Positions 1 to 8,993 of a DNA stretch of 64,000 bases are shown piece by piece. The DNA is taken from NCBI GenBank assembly GCA_030680575.1, contig JAUXVI010000043.1, forward strand, positions 31,623 through 95,622, read 5' to 3'. The DNA is from Hylemonella sp. Lineage in GTDB: Bacteria > Pseudomonadota > Gammaproteobacteria > Burkholderiales > Burkholderiaceae_C. Under the pieces are notes generated by a model, which was not told the DNA's origin, did not search any database, and saw only the letters and a program-made list of their open reading frames with translations. The translations under genes and the position numbers were made by a program. Every line of letters begins with the position of its first letter. Within the stretch, counting starts at the first letter, position 1.

Positions 1-251
1 TGGGCGACCGCGACGTTTCCTCCCTGCACGGCAGCGGCGCGGTGGACCACATCGCGCTGTTTGCCAATGGACTGGAGACCATGCTCACGCATCTGCAGAA
101 GCTGGAGGTTGCGTGCCGCGAGCGCACCGTGCCACAGATCGGTCTGCACCAGCTGTTCCTGGATGATCCGAGCGGCGTGGTGATTGAGCTCAACTACCCG
201 GCGCAGGAGAAGACGGAACTGGACGCCAAGCGCGCCAAGGCAGCCGCCTGA
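1..251 (+). CDS. VOC-family (glyoxalase/dioxygenase-like) protein, 3' end only
   Basis: The frame is open from base 3, so the gene starts outside the window and only the last 82 residues are visible. They read as the final beta-alpha-beta module of a vicinal oxygen chelate protein: a VDHIALF strand with the metal-binding His near residue 16, and LFLDDPSGVVIELNY with the closing Glu ligand. Such proteins bind one divalent metal and act as lyases, isomerases or ring-cleaving dioxygenases; the reaction cannot be told from this part. The stop overlaps the start of the FAD monooxygenase by one base (TGATG), so the two are probably translationally coupled and belong to one catabolic operon. Confidence 0.8.
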   Translation, partial: GDRDVSSLHGSGAVDHIALFANGLETMLTHLQKLEVACRERTVPQIGLHQLFLDDPSGVVIELNYPAQEKTELDAKRAKAAA

Positions 252-1486
252 TGGCCAGCATCCTCGTTGCGGGCGGATCGTTGGGTGGCCTGATGGTCGC
301 CAACATGCTGCTGCGCGACGGGCATGACGTGCGTGTGCTGGAGAAAGTACCGGGTTCGCTCGACGGCCGCGGCGCCGGCATCGTGACGCACAAGCGACTG
401 GTTGAGGGGCTGCTGCGCGCCGGGCTGGATGCCGACGCCTCGCTGGGGGTGGCCGTCCCCGGGCGCGTGCTGCTGGATGCCCGGGGTGAGGTGCAGACCG
501 CGTTCGATCTACCGCAGGTGCTGACGTCCTGGAGCCGTCTGTATTCGTTACTGTTCGACATCTTCCCGCGCGAGCGTTATGTGCAACCGGCGACGGTGAG
601 TGAAGTGCGCGCCGACCCGGACGGCGTGACCGTGCGCTACGGCAGCCAGGCGCTGCGCGCCGATCTGCTGATTGCGTCGGACGGTATCCGTTCGGCCGTG
701 CGCCAGCAACTGGCGCCGCACATCCAGCCGCAGTACGCGGGCTACGTGGCCTGGCGCGGCGTGTGCGACGAAGCCGTGCTGTCGCGCCGCACGCGCGAGA
801 TGGTGTTCGAGCGCTTTGCTTTCGGTTTGCCGGCTGGCGAGCAGTTGATTGCCTATCCGGTTGCAGGCCCCGGCCACGCGCTGGCGGTGGGGCAGCGCAG
901 CTACAACATTGTCTGGTACCGGCCCGCCAATGCGAGCGAGCTGCGCGCTTTGCTCACCGACGCCGACGGCGACTACCACGCTGCCGGCATTCCCCCGAAC
1001 AAGGTGTCGTGGCGTGCCGTGGCGGCCATGCGCACGGCTGCGCGCGAGCTGCTGGCGCCCCAGTTCGCCGAGATCATGGAAAAGACGGCACAGCCGTTCC
1101 TGCAGGCCATCTACGACGTGAGTTCCGAGCGCATCGCCTTCGGTCGCGTGGCCCTGATGGGTGATGCCTCCTTCGTGGCGCGGCCGCACGTGGGGGCCGG
1201 CGTGACCAAGGCGGCCGAGGATGCCATGGCGTTGTCCGACGCCATCCGTGCCCACGGCGCGACACCCGCCGCGCTGGCAGCCTACGAAACCGAGCGCCTC
1301 AAGGTGGGCCAGGCCATCGTGGAACGCGGCCGTCGCCTGGGAGGTTACCTCCAGGCCTACAGCGGTGGCGCGCGGCGAGCGCGCAGCGCCAGCGAAGACA
1401 TCGATGTGGCGCACGACACCGCCATCGAACTGGACGGTTTTACCGTCGAAGACCTGCTTTCCGTACGTGGTGCCCAGCAAGACTGA
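251..1486 (+). CDS. FAD-dependent aromatic-ring monooxygenase
   Basis: 411 residues. The N-terminus carries the FAD dinucleotide fold with AGGSLGG at residues 7-13 and an acidic residue ending the second strand (VLEK). The second FAD motif, GDASFVARPHVGAG, lies near residue 303. The architecture is that of class A flavoprotein hydroxylases (UbiH/PHBH-like), which use NAD(P)H and O2 to hydroxylate an aromatic or heteroaromatic ring. The pattern around GDA and the N-terminus reminds me of 2,6-dihydroxypyridine 3-monooxygenases, but I would not assign a substrate. It is coupled to the upstream VOC gene and precedes an ABC importer by 38 bases, so the operon probably imports and degrades a ring compound. 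Confidence 0.85.
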   Translation: MASILVAGGSLGGLMVANMLLRDGHDVRVLEKVPGSLDGRGAGIVTHKRLVEGLLRAGLDADASLGVAVPGRVLLDARGEVQTAFDLPQVLTSWSRLYSLLFDIFPRERYVQPATVSEVRADPDGVTVRYGSQALRADLLIASDGIRSAVRQQLAPHIQPQYAGYVAWRGVCDEAVLSRRTREMVFERFAFGLPAGEQLIAYPVAGPGHALAVGQRSYNIVWYRPANASELRALLTDADGDYHAAGIPPNKVSWRAVAAMRTAARELLAPQFAEIMEKTAQPFLQAIYDVSSERIAFGRVALMGDASFVARPHVGAGVTKAAEDAMALSDAIRAHGATPAALAAYETERLKVGQAIVERGRRLGGYLQAYSGGARRARSASEDIDVAHDTAIELDGFTVEDLLSVRGAQQD

Positions 1487-1524
1487 AGGCACTGATTATT
1501 CCAACCAAAGCTGAGGAGACGAGC

Positions 1525-2778
1525 ATGACAGAACGCAATACGCAATTCAATCGCCGCCATGTGCTGCAACTCGGAGCCGCCAGTGCGGCCGTGGCCGGCG
1601 CACCTTTTGCGCTCAAGCTGGCGCAGGCCCAGGGCAACGCGCCGATCAAGATCGGTTTTCCGGTGCCGTTGACGGGGGCTTTCTCCGCCGAGGCGCAGGA
1701 CCAGGTGCGTGCCGCCGAGATTGCCATCAAGGATTTCAACGACGCGGGTGGTTTCAATGGCCGCAAGGCCGAGTTGCTGGTGCGTGACGACAAGCTCAAT
1801 CCGGGTGAGGCAGCCACCCGCACGCTGGAGCTGATCGAGAAGGACAAGGTGGACTTTGTCGTCGGCTCGCTGTCGGCTGCGACCCAGCTGTCCATCAACG
1901 CTGTCTGCCGCGACCGCAAGATCATCTTCAATTCGATCAGTCAGTCCGATGCCATCAACGAAGCGAAGGACTGGAGTTTGTACACCTTCCACGAGGCGCT
2001 CAACCCGCACCTGACGGCAGGCGCCGTGGCGCGCTACGCCTTCCCGAGGTTCGGCAAGAAGGTGGTCTACCTGACGGCCGACTACGCCTACGGCCACGAG
2101 ATGGTGCGCGGTTTCCAGCGCGCCGGCCAGGCCATGGGCGTGCAGACGCTGGCCGACATCCGCCATCCCATCGGGGCGGCCGACTACTCGGCCTTCCTGC
2201 CGCGCATCCAGTCCCTGAAGCCCGACATCCTGGTGCTGTGCAACTTCGGTCGCGATCTGGTGAACTCGGCCAAGCAGGCCACCGACTTCGGCATCAAGGC
2301 CAACACCAAGATCATTACCCCGGTGCTGCTGTACACGGCGCGCCAGGCCGGCGGTGCCGACGCCTTCGACGGCATTCTGGGTGGCACCTCCTACTACTGG
2401 GGTATGGAAGACAAGATTCCCGCGGCGAAGGCCTTCAATGACAAGTTCCGCAAGGCCCACGGTGGTGCGGTGCCCTCGGACTACGGTGCGCTCGGCTACG
2501 CCGGCGTGCGCAGCGTGCTGCAGGCCGTTCTCAACGCCAAGTCCACTGACTCCATGAAGGTCAGCATTGCACTGCGCCAGCTGCGCTACAACTGGTACAA
2601 GGGCGAGCAGTTCTACCGCAAATGCGACCATCAGTCGGTGCAGTCGGTCGTCATCGTCGAGTCGAAATCGAAGAACATGAAGGACAAGTACGACGTCTTC
2701 AATGTGCTCTCGATCGAGAACGCGGACGAGAAGAACCTGCGCACCTGCGAGGAAATGGGCCACAAGGTCTCCACCTGA
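1525..2778 (+). CDS. ABC transporter substrate-binding protein, LivJ-like, with Tat signal
   Basis: 417 residues. The N-terminus has a twin-arginine motif (NRRHVLQLG, Arg at 10-11), a hydrophobic stretch and a likely cleavage after LAQA near residue 35, so it is exported folded to the periplasm. The mature part is a type I periplasmic binding protein of the Periplasmic_binding_6/LivJ family (KIGFPVPLTGAFS, then VRDDKLNPGEA). It would capture the ligand for the LivHMGF permease encoded directly downstream. An AGGAGACGAGC ribosome site precedes the ATG. Family members bind amino acids, amides, urea or aromatic acids; the neighbouring monooxygenase suggests an aromatic ligand, which is inference. 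Confidence 0.88.
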   Translation: MTERNTQFNRRHVLQLGAASAAVAGAPFALKLAQAQGNAPIKIGFPVPLTGAFSAEAQDQVRAAEIAIKDFNDAGGFNGRKAELLVRDDKLNPGEAATRTLELIEKDKVDFVVGSLSAATQLSINAVCRDRKIIFNSISQSDAINEAKDWSLYTFHEALNPHLTAGAVARYAFPRFGKKVVYLTADYAYGHEMVRGFQRAGQAMGVQTLADIRHPIGAADYSAFLPRIQSLKPDILVLCNFGRDLVNSAKQATDFGIKANTKIITPVLLYTARQAGGADAFDGILGGTSYYWGMEDKIPAAKAFNDKFRKAHGGAVPSDYGALGYAGVRSVLQAVLNAKSTDSMKVSIALRQLRYNWYKGEQFYRKCDHQSVQSVVIVESKSKNMKDKYDVFNVLSIENADEKNLRTCEEMGHKVST

Positions 2779-2856
2779 CCCACGTCGTTTCGTTCGCCAC
2801 TCCTTCGGCGCGTGAGCGCTGGGGGAATTCCTTCCTGATCCAACGGAAAAATCCGA

Positions 2857-3741
2857 ATGCTTGACATCTCGCCGCAACTGTTTGCCCTGCAGTTGATGAC
2901 CGGTATTGCGCTGGGCGCCATTTACGCCCTGCTGGCGATCGGCCTGTCGTTGATCTTCGGCATGCTGACCGTGGTGAACTTTGCTCACGGTGCTTTTTTC
3001 ATGGTGGGCGCCTTCCTCGGGGTGTACTTCCTCGGCATCACCGGCAATTTCTGGTTCAGCCTGCTGCTGGTGCCGCTGGCCACCGGCGCCATCGGTCTGG
3101 TGTGCGAACGCTTCCTGGTGCGGCCGCTCTATGGCCGGGGCATCGACTACCCGCTGCTGCTGACCTTCGGCCTGTCCTATGTGCTGATCGACGTGATGCG
3201 TTTTGCCTTCGGCATTGAGGGCCTGCCCAGTTCCACCCCGGCGGCGTTGCGCGGCTCGGTCTCGCTGGGTTTCGGGCATTTCCCTCTGTACCGACTGTTC
3301 CTGATCGGCGCTACCGCGGCCATCGTGTTGGCCCTGTGGCTGTTCATCGAGAAAACGCGCTACGGACTGATCATCCGCGCTGGCTCGCGCGACCCGGAGA
3401 TTGTCCGCGTGCTGGGCATTGATATCTCGCGCGTCTGGTTGCTGGTGTTCGGCATCGGCACGGCGATTGCCGGCCTGTCTGGCCTGCTGGCGGCGCCCAC
3501 GCGCGCCGTCAACCCCGAGATGGGCATTCCCATCCTGGCCGAGTCCTTTGTCGTCACCGTGGTGGGCGGCATGGGCTCGCTGCCCGGCGCGGTGGTGGCG
3601 GGTTTGCTGGTGGGCATCGTCTTCGCGATGACCTCGCTGGTGGCGCCCGAATACGCCGAACTTTCGATCTTTGTCCTGATGGCCGTGGTCCTGCTGATCC
3701 GTCCGCAGGGCTTCTTCGGCAAGGCCGGACTGATGAGCTGA
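2857..3741 (+). CDS. livH: Branched-chain-amino-acid-type ABC permease LivH
   Basis: 294 residues, almost entirely hydrophobic, with about eight membrane segments. It has the LivH-typical opening (LMTGIALGAIYALLAIGLSLIFGM), the NFAHG motif near residue 47, and a C-terminal GGMGSLPGAVVAG loop that contacts the ATPase. It forms the inner-membrane pore with LivM. The length and order (binding protein, H, M, G, F) match the high-affinity branched-chain amino acid transporter family (HAAT). The start is the ATG after a weak purine-rich site; livM begins nine bases after the stop, so they are co-transcribed. Confidence 0.9.
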   Translation: MLDISPQLFALQLMTGIALGAIYALLAIGLSLIFGMLTVVNFAHGAFFMVGAFLGVYFLGITGNFWFSLLLVPLATGAIGLVCERFLVRPLYGRGIDYPLLLTFGLSYVLIDVMRFAFGIEGLPSSTPAALRGSVSLGFGHFPLYRLFLIGATAAIVLALWLFIEKTRYGLIIRAGSRDPEIVRVLGIDISRVWLLVFGIGTAIAGLSGLLAAPTRAVNPEMGIPILAESFVVTVVGGMGSLPGAVVAGLLVGIVFAMTSLVAPEYAELSIFVLMAVVLLIRPQGFFGKAGLMS

Positions 3742-3750
3742 GCGATCCCC

Positions 3751-4734
3751 ATGAACAAGTACCTCTTTCAATTCATCGCCCTGGCACGACAGCACCGTGT
3801 GGCTGCCGCCCTGTTGTTCCTGTTGGTGTTTCCTTTCCTGATGCCTTACGACGCGCTGTCGGTCAACATCCTGATCTTCGGCCTCTACGCGGTGGGCTTC
3901 AACCTGCTGTTTGGCTACACCGGCATGCTGTCTTTCGGCCATGCCGCTTTTCTGGGGGTGGGCTCCTACCTTGCCGGTATCGCGGTGGTGCACGCCGGCT
4001 GGCCCTGGTGGGCGGCCATCCTGGCGGGCGTGGCCTCGTCCAGCCTGGTGGGCCTGGTCATCGGCTTCCTGGCCATCCGCACCCGCGGCATCTACTTTTC
4101 CATGGTGACACTGGCGCTGGGCCAGATCGTCTATTACGTCTTCTACAAGGCCGATCACTGGACCGGTGGTGAGAACGGCCTGCGCGGCGTGAAGGTGGAG
4201 TTCATCGACCTGCCGGGCATCTCGATCAACTTTCTCGATCCGCTCAACAAGTACTACGTGATTTATGTCTTCGTGGCGCTGGCGCTGTGGTTCCTCTCGC
4301 GCGTGCTGAGTTCGCCCTTTGGCGCCGTGATCGAGGCCATCCGCGAAAACGAGAAACGTGCTGCTGCCTGCGGTTATGACGTGGCACGCGCCAAGCTGCT
4401 GGTCTTCGTGCTCTCGGCGGGCATCTGCGGGCTGGCGGGCACGCTGCGTGCGCTGCACCTATCCGTCGTGCCGATCGACTCGCTGCATTACCTGCAGTCC
4501 GGCCAGGCCGTGATGATGTGCCTGCTGGGCGGCATGGGCACCTTCTTCGGCCCCTTTGTTGGTGCAGCGGTCTTTCTCTACCTGGAAGATGTGGTCACCA
4601 ATCTCACCCGCTACTGGATGGGGGTGGTGGGCATCGTCTTCATGGTCTTCGTGCTGTTCTTTCCCAAGGGGCTGTGGGGCACGTTGCTGCACCAGTTGGA
4701 GCGCTGGCAGGGCCGCCAGGGAGGTGCCGCATGA
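3751..4734 (+). CDS. livM: Branched-chain-amino-acid-type ABC permease LivM
   Basis: 327 residues with about nine to ten hydrophobic segments. The GYTGMLSFGHAAFLGVG stretch near residue 54 and the GGMGTFFGPFVGAA loop near residue 252 are hallmarks of LivM and are related to the matching loops in LivH. It is the second half of the permease heterodimer. The stop shares the ATGA overlap with livG, so translation is coupled. In this operon the transporter is specific for whatever the upstream LivJ-like protein binds; the sequence alone does not show the ligand. Confidence 0.9.
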   Translation: MNKYLFQFIALARQHRVAAALLFLLVFPFLMPYDALSVNILIFGLYAVGFNLLFGYTGMLSFGHAAFLGVGSYLAGIAVVHAGWPWWAAILAGVASSSLVGLVIGFLAIRTRGIYFSMVTLALGQIVYYVFYKADHWTGGENGLRGVKVEFIDLPGISINFLDPLNKYYVIYVFVALALWFLSRVLSSPFGAVIEAIRENEKRAAACGYDVARAKLLVFVLSAGICGLAGTLRALHLSVVPIDSLHYLQSGQAVMMCLLGGMGTFFGPFVGAAVFLYLEDVVTNLTRYWMGVVGIVFMVFVLFFPKGLWGTLLHQLERWQGRQGGAA

Positions 4735-5477
4735 GCAGCACACCTATTCTGGAAGTACGTCACGCTTCGCGTTTTTATGGCAAGTTCAAGGCGCTCAGCG
4801 ATGTGAGCGTGTCTTTCCGCGCCGGTGAACTCACAGCCATCATCGGGCCCAACGGCGCGGGCAAAAGCACTTTCTTCAATGTGATCAGCGGTGGCGTGCC
4901 GCCCAGCGCTGGGCAGGTGCTGTTCCAGGGGCAGGACATCACGGGCATTGCCCCGCACGAGTTTGCCCGCCTCGGCATTGCCAAGAGCTTCCAGATCACC
5001 AACGTCTTCAAGCACCTGAGCGCGCACGAGAACGTGCGGGTGGCGCTGCAGATGCAGACCACGCGCTTCCAGCTACTGCGCCCGCGCAGCCATTACCGCG
5101 AACTGATCGAACGGGCCGACGCCCTGCTGGCGCGCGTGGGCCTGCAGGCCTGCCGCGACAAGCTCGCGGGTGACCTGGCCCATGGCCAGCAGCGCTCGCT
5201 GGAAGTGGCCATGGCCCTGGCCTGTGAGCCCAAGCTGCTGCTGATGGACGAGCCCACCGCCGGCATGTCGCCCGAGGAAACGCTGGTGATGATGGAACTG
5301 ATCCGCCGGCTGGCGCAGGAACGCACCGTCATCCTGGTGGAGCACAAGATGAAGATGGTGATGGGCCTGTGCAGCCGGCTCATCGTGCTGCACCACGGCG
5401 AACTGCTGGTGGACGGCACGCCCGAGGAGATCCGCAACAACGCCGAGGTCAAGCGCGTCTACCTGGGCCAGGGCTGA
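4731..5477 (+). CDS. livG: ABC transporter ATPase LivG
   Basis: 248 residues, the usual LivG length. Walker A GPNGAGKS is at residues 39-46, the signature AHGQQRSLEV near 150 and Walker B LLLMDEPTAG near 170, followed by the HAAT-type EHKMKMVMGLC switch region. It energises import through LivHM. The frame stays open upstream, but I chose the ATG at 4731 because it overlaps the livM stop (ATGA) and starts directly before the conserved first strand. livF follows after 14 bases. Confidence 0.92.
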   Translation: MSSTPILEVRHASRFYGKFKALSDVSVSFRAGELTAIIGPNGAGKSTFFNVISGGVPPSAGQVLFQGQDITGIAPHEFARLGIAKSFQITNVFKHLSAHENVRVALQMQTTRFQLLRPRSHYRELIERADALLARVGLQACRDKLAGDLAHGQQRSLEVAMALACEPKLLLMDEPTAGMSPEETLVMMELIRRLAQERTVILVEHKMKMVMGLCSRLIVLHHGELLVDGTPEEIRNNAEVKRVYLGQG

Positions 5478-5491
5478 AGAAAGAATCCGAC

Positions 5492-6196
5492 ATGCTGAAA
5501 GTTCAACAACTCAACGCCTGGTACGACCACAGCCACGTGATCCAGGGCCTGGATTTCGAGGTGCGCCAGGGCGAGATCGTCACGCTCATGGGGCGCAATG
5601 GCGCAGGCAAGACCAGCACGCTGCGCACCATCATGGGCCTGGTGAGCAAGTGCCAAGGCCAGGTCATCTTCGACGGCCAGGACCTGCTGGGACAACCGCC
5701 CCACGTGCGTTTCCACCACAGCCTGGCCTATGTGCCCGAGGAACGGCGCATCGTGCCCGGCCTGACCGTGCTGGAGAACCTGCAGCTCGGCCTGCTGGCC
5801 AGTTCGCGCCGTGGCGAGATGGATGCCATGATCGACGAGATCGCCGAGACCTTCCCGCGCCTGAAGGAGCGCCTGCACCAGGAGGGCACCTCGCTCTCCG
5901 GCGGTGAGCAGCAGATGCTGGCCATTGCCCGCGCCATGATGGCCCGGCCGCGCATGATCCTGCTGGACGAGCCGTCCGAGGGCATCATGCCGCTGCTGGT
6001 CCATGAGATGTTCCAGCTCTTCGTGCGCATGAAGCAGGCCGGCACCACCATCCTGCTGGTGGAGCAGAACGTGGAGCGGGCGCTGTCCATCTCTGACCGC
6101 GCCTATATCCTGGACCAGGGCCAGATCGTGCACCAGGGGGCCGCCGACGAGCTGCTGCGCAACGCCGAGATCCAGGAGCGTTATTGCGCGGTATAG
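5492..6196 (+). CDS. livF: ABC transporter ATPase LivF
   Basis: 234 residues. Walker A GRNGAGKT is at 34-41, the signature LSGGEQQ near 136 and Walker B ILLDEPSEG near 156, with the LivF-typical GIMPLLV after Walker B and an EQNVERAL switch helix. It pairs with LivG as the second nucleotide-binding subunit. The start was placed at the ATG at 5492, after AAGAAAGAA, which leaves the conserved first strand complete. It is the last gene of the transporter operon; no clear intrinsic terminator was seen in the following 75 bases. Confidence 0.92.
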   Translation: MLKVQQLNAWYDHSHVIQGLDFEVRQGEIVTLMGRNGAGKTSTLRTIMGLVSKCQGQVIFDGQDLLGQPPHVRFHHSLAYVPEERRIVPGLTVLENLQLGLLASSRRGEMDAMIDEIAETFPRLKERLHQEGTSLSGGEQQMLAIARAMMARPRMILLDEPSEGIMPLLVHEMFQLFVRMKQAGTTILLVEQNVERALSISDRAYILDQGQIVHQGAADELLRNAEIQERYCAV

Positions 6197-6271
6197 AAGA
6201 TGGGTTTCGAGCGCGCTCTGTAGTCACCGCGTTGGGGTGGGGTGGGTCCAGGCCGGGGATAATCCCCGTCC

Positions 6272-6937
6272 ATGGAACTGATCACCTTTCTCATTGATTT
6301 CATCCTGCACGTTGACAAACACCTGGAGGTGTTCGTGCAGAACTATGGCGCGTGGGTTTATGCGCTGCTGTTTCTGATCGTCTTCGTCGAGACGGGGCTG
6401 GTGGTCATGCCCTTTCTGCCGGGCGACTCGCTGCTGTTCGTGGTCGGTGCGCTGGCCGGGGCCGGGCTGCTGAGTTATCCCGTTGCGGTGGCGGTGCTGC
6501 TGGTGGCGGCCATCCTGGGTGACCAGTGCAACTACTCCATTGGGCGCTACTTTGGGCCGAAGGTGTTCAAGTGGGAGAACTCGCGCCTGTTCAACAAGCG
6601 CGCCTTCGACCAGGCCCACAACTTCTACGAAACCTACGGCGGCATCACCATCATCCTGGCGCGCTTCATGCCTTTCATCCGCACCTTTGCACCCTTCGTG
6701 GGTGGCGTGGCCGAGATGAGCCGTCTCAAGTTCACGCTCTTCAACGTGGTGGGCGCGCTGATCTGGGTGCTGGGCATCTGTACCGCGGGTTATTTCCTCG
6801 GCAGCCTGCCGTGGGTCAAGGCCAACCTGGACAAGATCATCTGGGGCATGATCCTGATCCCCGGCCTGATCGTGATCTACGGCACCTGGAAGGCGCAGCG
6901 CCGGCAAAAGGTGGAGTTCATCTCCGGCACCAAATAA
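6272..6937 (+). CDS. DedA-family membrane protein
   Basis: 221 residues with four to five membrane segments. The DedA/SNARE-associated (VTT) signature is present: FVETGLVVMPFLPGDSLL near residue 40, and the ARFMPFIRTFAPFVGG re-entrant helix near residue 129 with its conserved Arg residues. DedA proteins are inner-membrane proteins linked to lipid-carrier (undecaprenyl phosphate or phospholipid) flipping and to envelope and pH stress tolerance. The gene stands alone, 75 bases after livF and 26 before the dehydrogenase gene. Paralogues cannot be told apart by eye. Confidence 0.88.
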   Translation: MELITFLIDFILHVDKHLEVFVQNYGAWVYALLFLIVFVETGLVVMPFLPGDSLLFVVGALAGAGLLSYPVAVAVLLVAAILGDQCNYSIGRYFGPKVFKWENSRLFNKRAFDQAHNFYETYGGITIILARFMPFIRTFAPFVGGVAEMSRLKFTLFNVVGALIWVLGICTAGYFLGSLPWVKANLDKIIWGMILIPGLIVIYGTWKAQRRQKVEFISGTK

Positions 6938-6963
6938 GGCCCAGCCGGCTCACAGGAGCAAGC

Positions 6964-7953
6964 ATGCTGGCAATGCGCGTGACACAGCCCGGCCAGCCGT
7001 TGCAAGCGGCCGACCTGCCGATGCCGCAGCCGGGCCCGCATGAGGTACTGGTGCAGGTGTTGGCCTGCGGTGTCTGCCGCACCGACCTGCACATCATCGA
7101 CGCTGATCTGTCGCCGCGCCACCCCGGCATGGTGCCGGGGCACGAGGTAGTGGGCCGCGTGGTGGCCACCGGGCCGGGGGCCAAACGCTTCGCCGTCGGC
7201 ACCCGCATCGGCATTCCCTGGCTGGGCGGCACCTGCGGCCATTGTTCTTACTGTGCGAGCCAGCACGAGAACCTGTGCGATACACCGGTCTTCACCGGCT
7301 ACGACCGGCCCGGCGGTTTTGCCGAATACACCGTGGCGGACGAGCGTTATTGTTTCGCGCTGCCGGCGCGTTATGACGATGCGCATGCCGCACCGCTGTT
7401 GTGTGCGGGGCTGATCGGCTTTCGCGCCTACCGCCAGGCCGGTTTGACAGGTCGGGCGCGGCTCGGCCTGTACGGCTTTGGCGCGGCGGCGCACATCATT
7501 TGCCAGATTGCGGTGGCACAGGGGCACGAGGTCCATGCCTTCGTGCGGGCGGGGGACGAACAAAGTGCGTGTTTTGCCCGGCAACTGGGCGCGGCCTGGG
7601 CCGGCCCGTCGGATGCGCTGCCGCCGCAGGAACTCGATGCCGCGCTGATCTTTGCGCCCGTTGGTTCACTGGTGCCGGCGGCCTTGCGCGCCACGCGCAA
7701 GGGCGGGGTGGTGGTGTGCGCCGGCATCCACATGAGCGACATTCCGGCCTTCCCGTATTCATTGCTGTGGGGCGAGCGTTGCGTGCGCTCGGTGGCCAAC
7801 CTGACGCGCGAAGACGGCGAGGCCTTCTTCGATTGCATTGCGCGCCACCCGGTCACGACCCACGTGCAGACCTACCCGCTGGCGCAGGCCAACGAGGCGG
7901 TGGCGGCACTGCGTGCTGGTGCCATCGACGGCGCGGCGGTCTTGCTGCCCTGA
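6964..7953 (+). CDS. Zinc-dependent alcohol dehydrogenase
   Basis: 329 residues of the medium-chain dehydrogenase/reductase family, AdhA/AdhP-like. The catalytic zinc Cys is C38 (CGVCRTD), with GHEVVG near residue 60. The structural zinc lobe is the Cys-rich CGHCSYCASQHENLC near 91-105. The cofactor fold LYGFGAAAHI is near 170, with GFGAAA in place of the usual GxGxxG. It would oxidise an alcohol or reduce an aldehyde with NAD(P)H. The ATG at 6964 follows CAGGAGC; an ATG nine bases later is possible. The 3' end overlaps the convergent L,D-transpeptidase gene by 82 bases. Confidence 0.87.
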   Translation: MLAMRVTQPGQPLQAADLPMPQPGPHEVLVQVLACGVCRTDLHIIDADLSPRHPGMVPGHEVVGRVVATGPGAKRFAVGTRIGIPWLGGTCGHCSYCASQHENLCDTPVFTGYDRPGGFAEYTVADERYCFALPARYDDAHAAPLLCAGLIGFRAYRQAGLTGRARLGLYGFGAAAHIICQIAVAQGHEVHAFVRAGDEQSACFARQLGAAWAGPSDALPPQELDAALIFAPVGSLVPAALRATRKGGVVVCAGIHMSDIPAFPYSLLWGERCVRSVANLTREDGEAFFDCIARHPVTTHVQTYPLAQANEAVAALRAGAIDGAAVLLP

Positions 7954-8837
7954 GATGCCTTGGGCTGAGTGGGCCGTGAGTTGCCCGAAGGGGATGCCGG
8001 TGGGCGTTTCGGGCTGGTCTTGAGGAAGGGGCTGGGCGACCAGTCCGGGCGTTGGGCACGCTGGGTATCCACAACGATCAGGTAGCGGCCGGCATGGGCC
8101 ACCGGTGTGCGCTGGGGCGACAGCACCCAGAGATGGCGCCCTTCGGCCATGGCGTCCTCGTAATCGGCATCCAGCAGGCCGTACTGGTCGAGCAGGCGGT
8201 TGAGCGTGGCCGGAATGCGCACGCACCCCTTGGACTGCACGCTGCCGAGTTTGGGCTCCAGCAGGTCCGGGTCGGTCGCATGCAGCAGCAGACGCATGGC
8301 ACTGGTGCCGCCGTTGCCCCAGCCACGTCGGCCCTGTTGCCAGCCGAAGTCGAACACGCGCATGCCCTGCACCCCGAACCCACGGATGCCGTGCTCGTTG
8401 TAGGTGCCTTCGGCGCGAAAGTCCGGGTTGAGGGTGGTGTGGTCGAAGACACCGGTGGGCGTCTCGAAGTAGTCGTACTCGCCGCCGCGTCCGGTGGACA
8501 CGGGCGATGCGCCGATCAGCACCGCGCGCGCGGGCGGCTCCATCCAGAGCAGCAGCAGCGCCTGCACCCGCGGACTGCGGTCCACCAGCACCAGGTACTG
8601 CGGGCGATCGAGCGCGATGCCGGCGGCCTGCAGCCTCTGCAGCGCCAACTCGCCGTAGCGTTTGACCTCGGTGTCTGGCAGCTGCAGTTGTTTGTCCACC
8701 AGGCGATTGAAGCGGTCCGCCATGGCCATCGGCAACTCATCAGTAGCCCGCGCAGATTGCCCGCACAACAAGGCCGCTGCCAGCAGGAGCCGCGGCAGCG
8801 AGCGGAACAGGCGATGGGCAGAGCGGGTGAGATGCAT
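7872..8837 (-). CDS. L,D-transpeptidase (YkuD family), exported
   Basis: 321 residues. A signal peptide (Arg-rich start, LLLAAALLCG, cleavage near SARA) is followed by a YkuD domain. The catalytic motif is readable: HGIRGFG, then SKGCVRI with the nucleophile C205. Such enzymes make 3-3 peptidoglycan crosslinks or attach proteins to the wall in the periplasm. The last 60 or so residues are Pro/Ser/Ala-rich, low in complexity, and encoded partly over the end of the convergent dehydrogenase gene. I chose the internal ATG at 8837 because it begins the signal peptide; an upstream TTG at 8912 is open but gives an odd leader. Confidence 0.82.
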   Translation of the reverse strand: MHLTRSAHRLFRSLPRLLLAAALLCGQSARATDELPMAMADRFNRLVDKQLQLPDTEVKRYGELALQRLQAAGIALDRPQYLVLVDRSPRVQALLLLWMEPPARAVLIGASPVSTGRGGEYDYFETPTGVFDHTTLNPDFRAEGTYNEHGIRGFGVQGMRVFDFGWQQGRRGWGNGGTSAMRLLLHATDPDLLEPKLGSVQSKGCVRIPATLNRLLDQYGLLDADYEDAMAEGRHLWVLSPQRTPVAHAGRYLIVVDTQRAQRPDWSPSPFLKTSPKRPPASPSGNSRPTQPKASQGSKTAAPSMAPARSAATASLACASG

Positions 8838-8993
8838 CAAGAAGGGTATTTCTTTTCGGGGTGGATGAACAAACAGGTGGTTGGTCGATGCCAAGAAGCG
8901 TAAGCTGGACAAAGTTTGACGTGGCTCAAGAAACGCCAGGCTGGCTGGACTGATCCTCGCTAATGTAGCGATAGCAAGAGAGAGGTGAACGAC

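Noticed and set aside
1357..4458. Minus-strand open frame of 1033 codons antisense to the binding protein and permease genes
   Set aside because: It reads as His/Gln/Arg-rich nonsense opposite clear genes; long antisense frames are expected in high-GC coding DNA.
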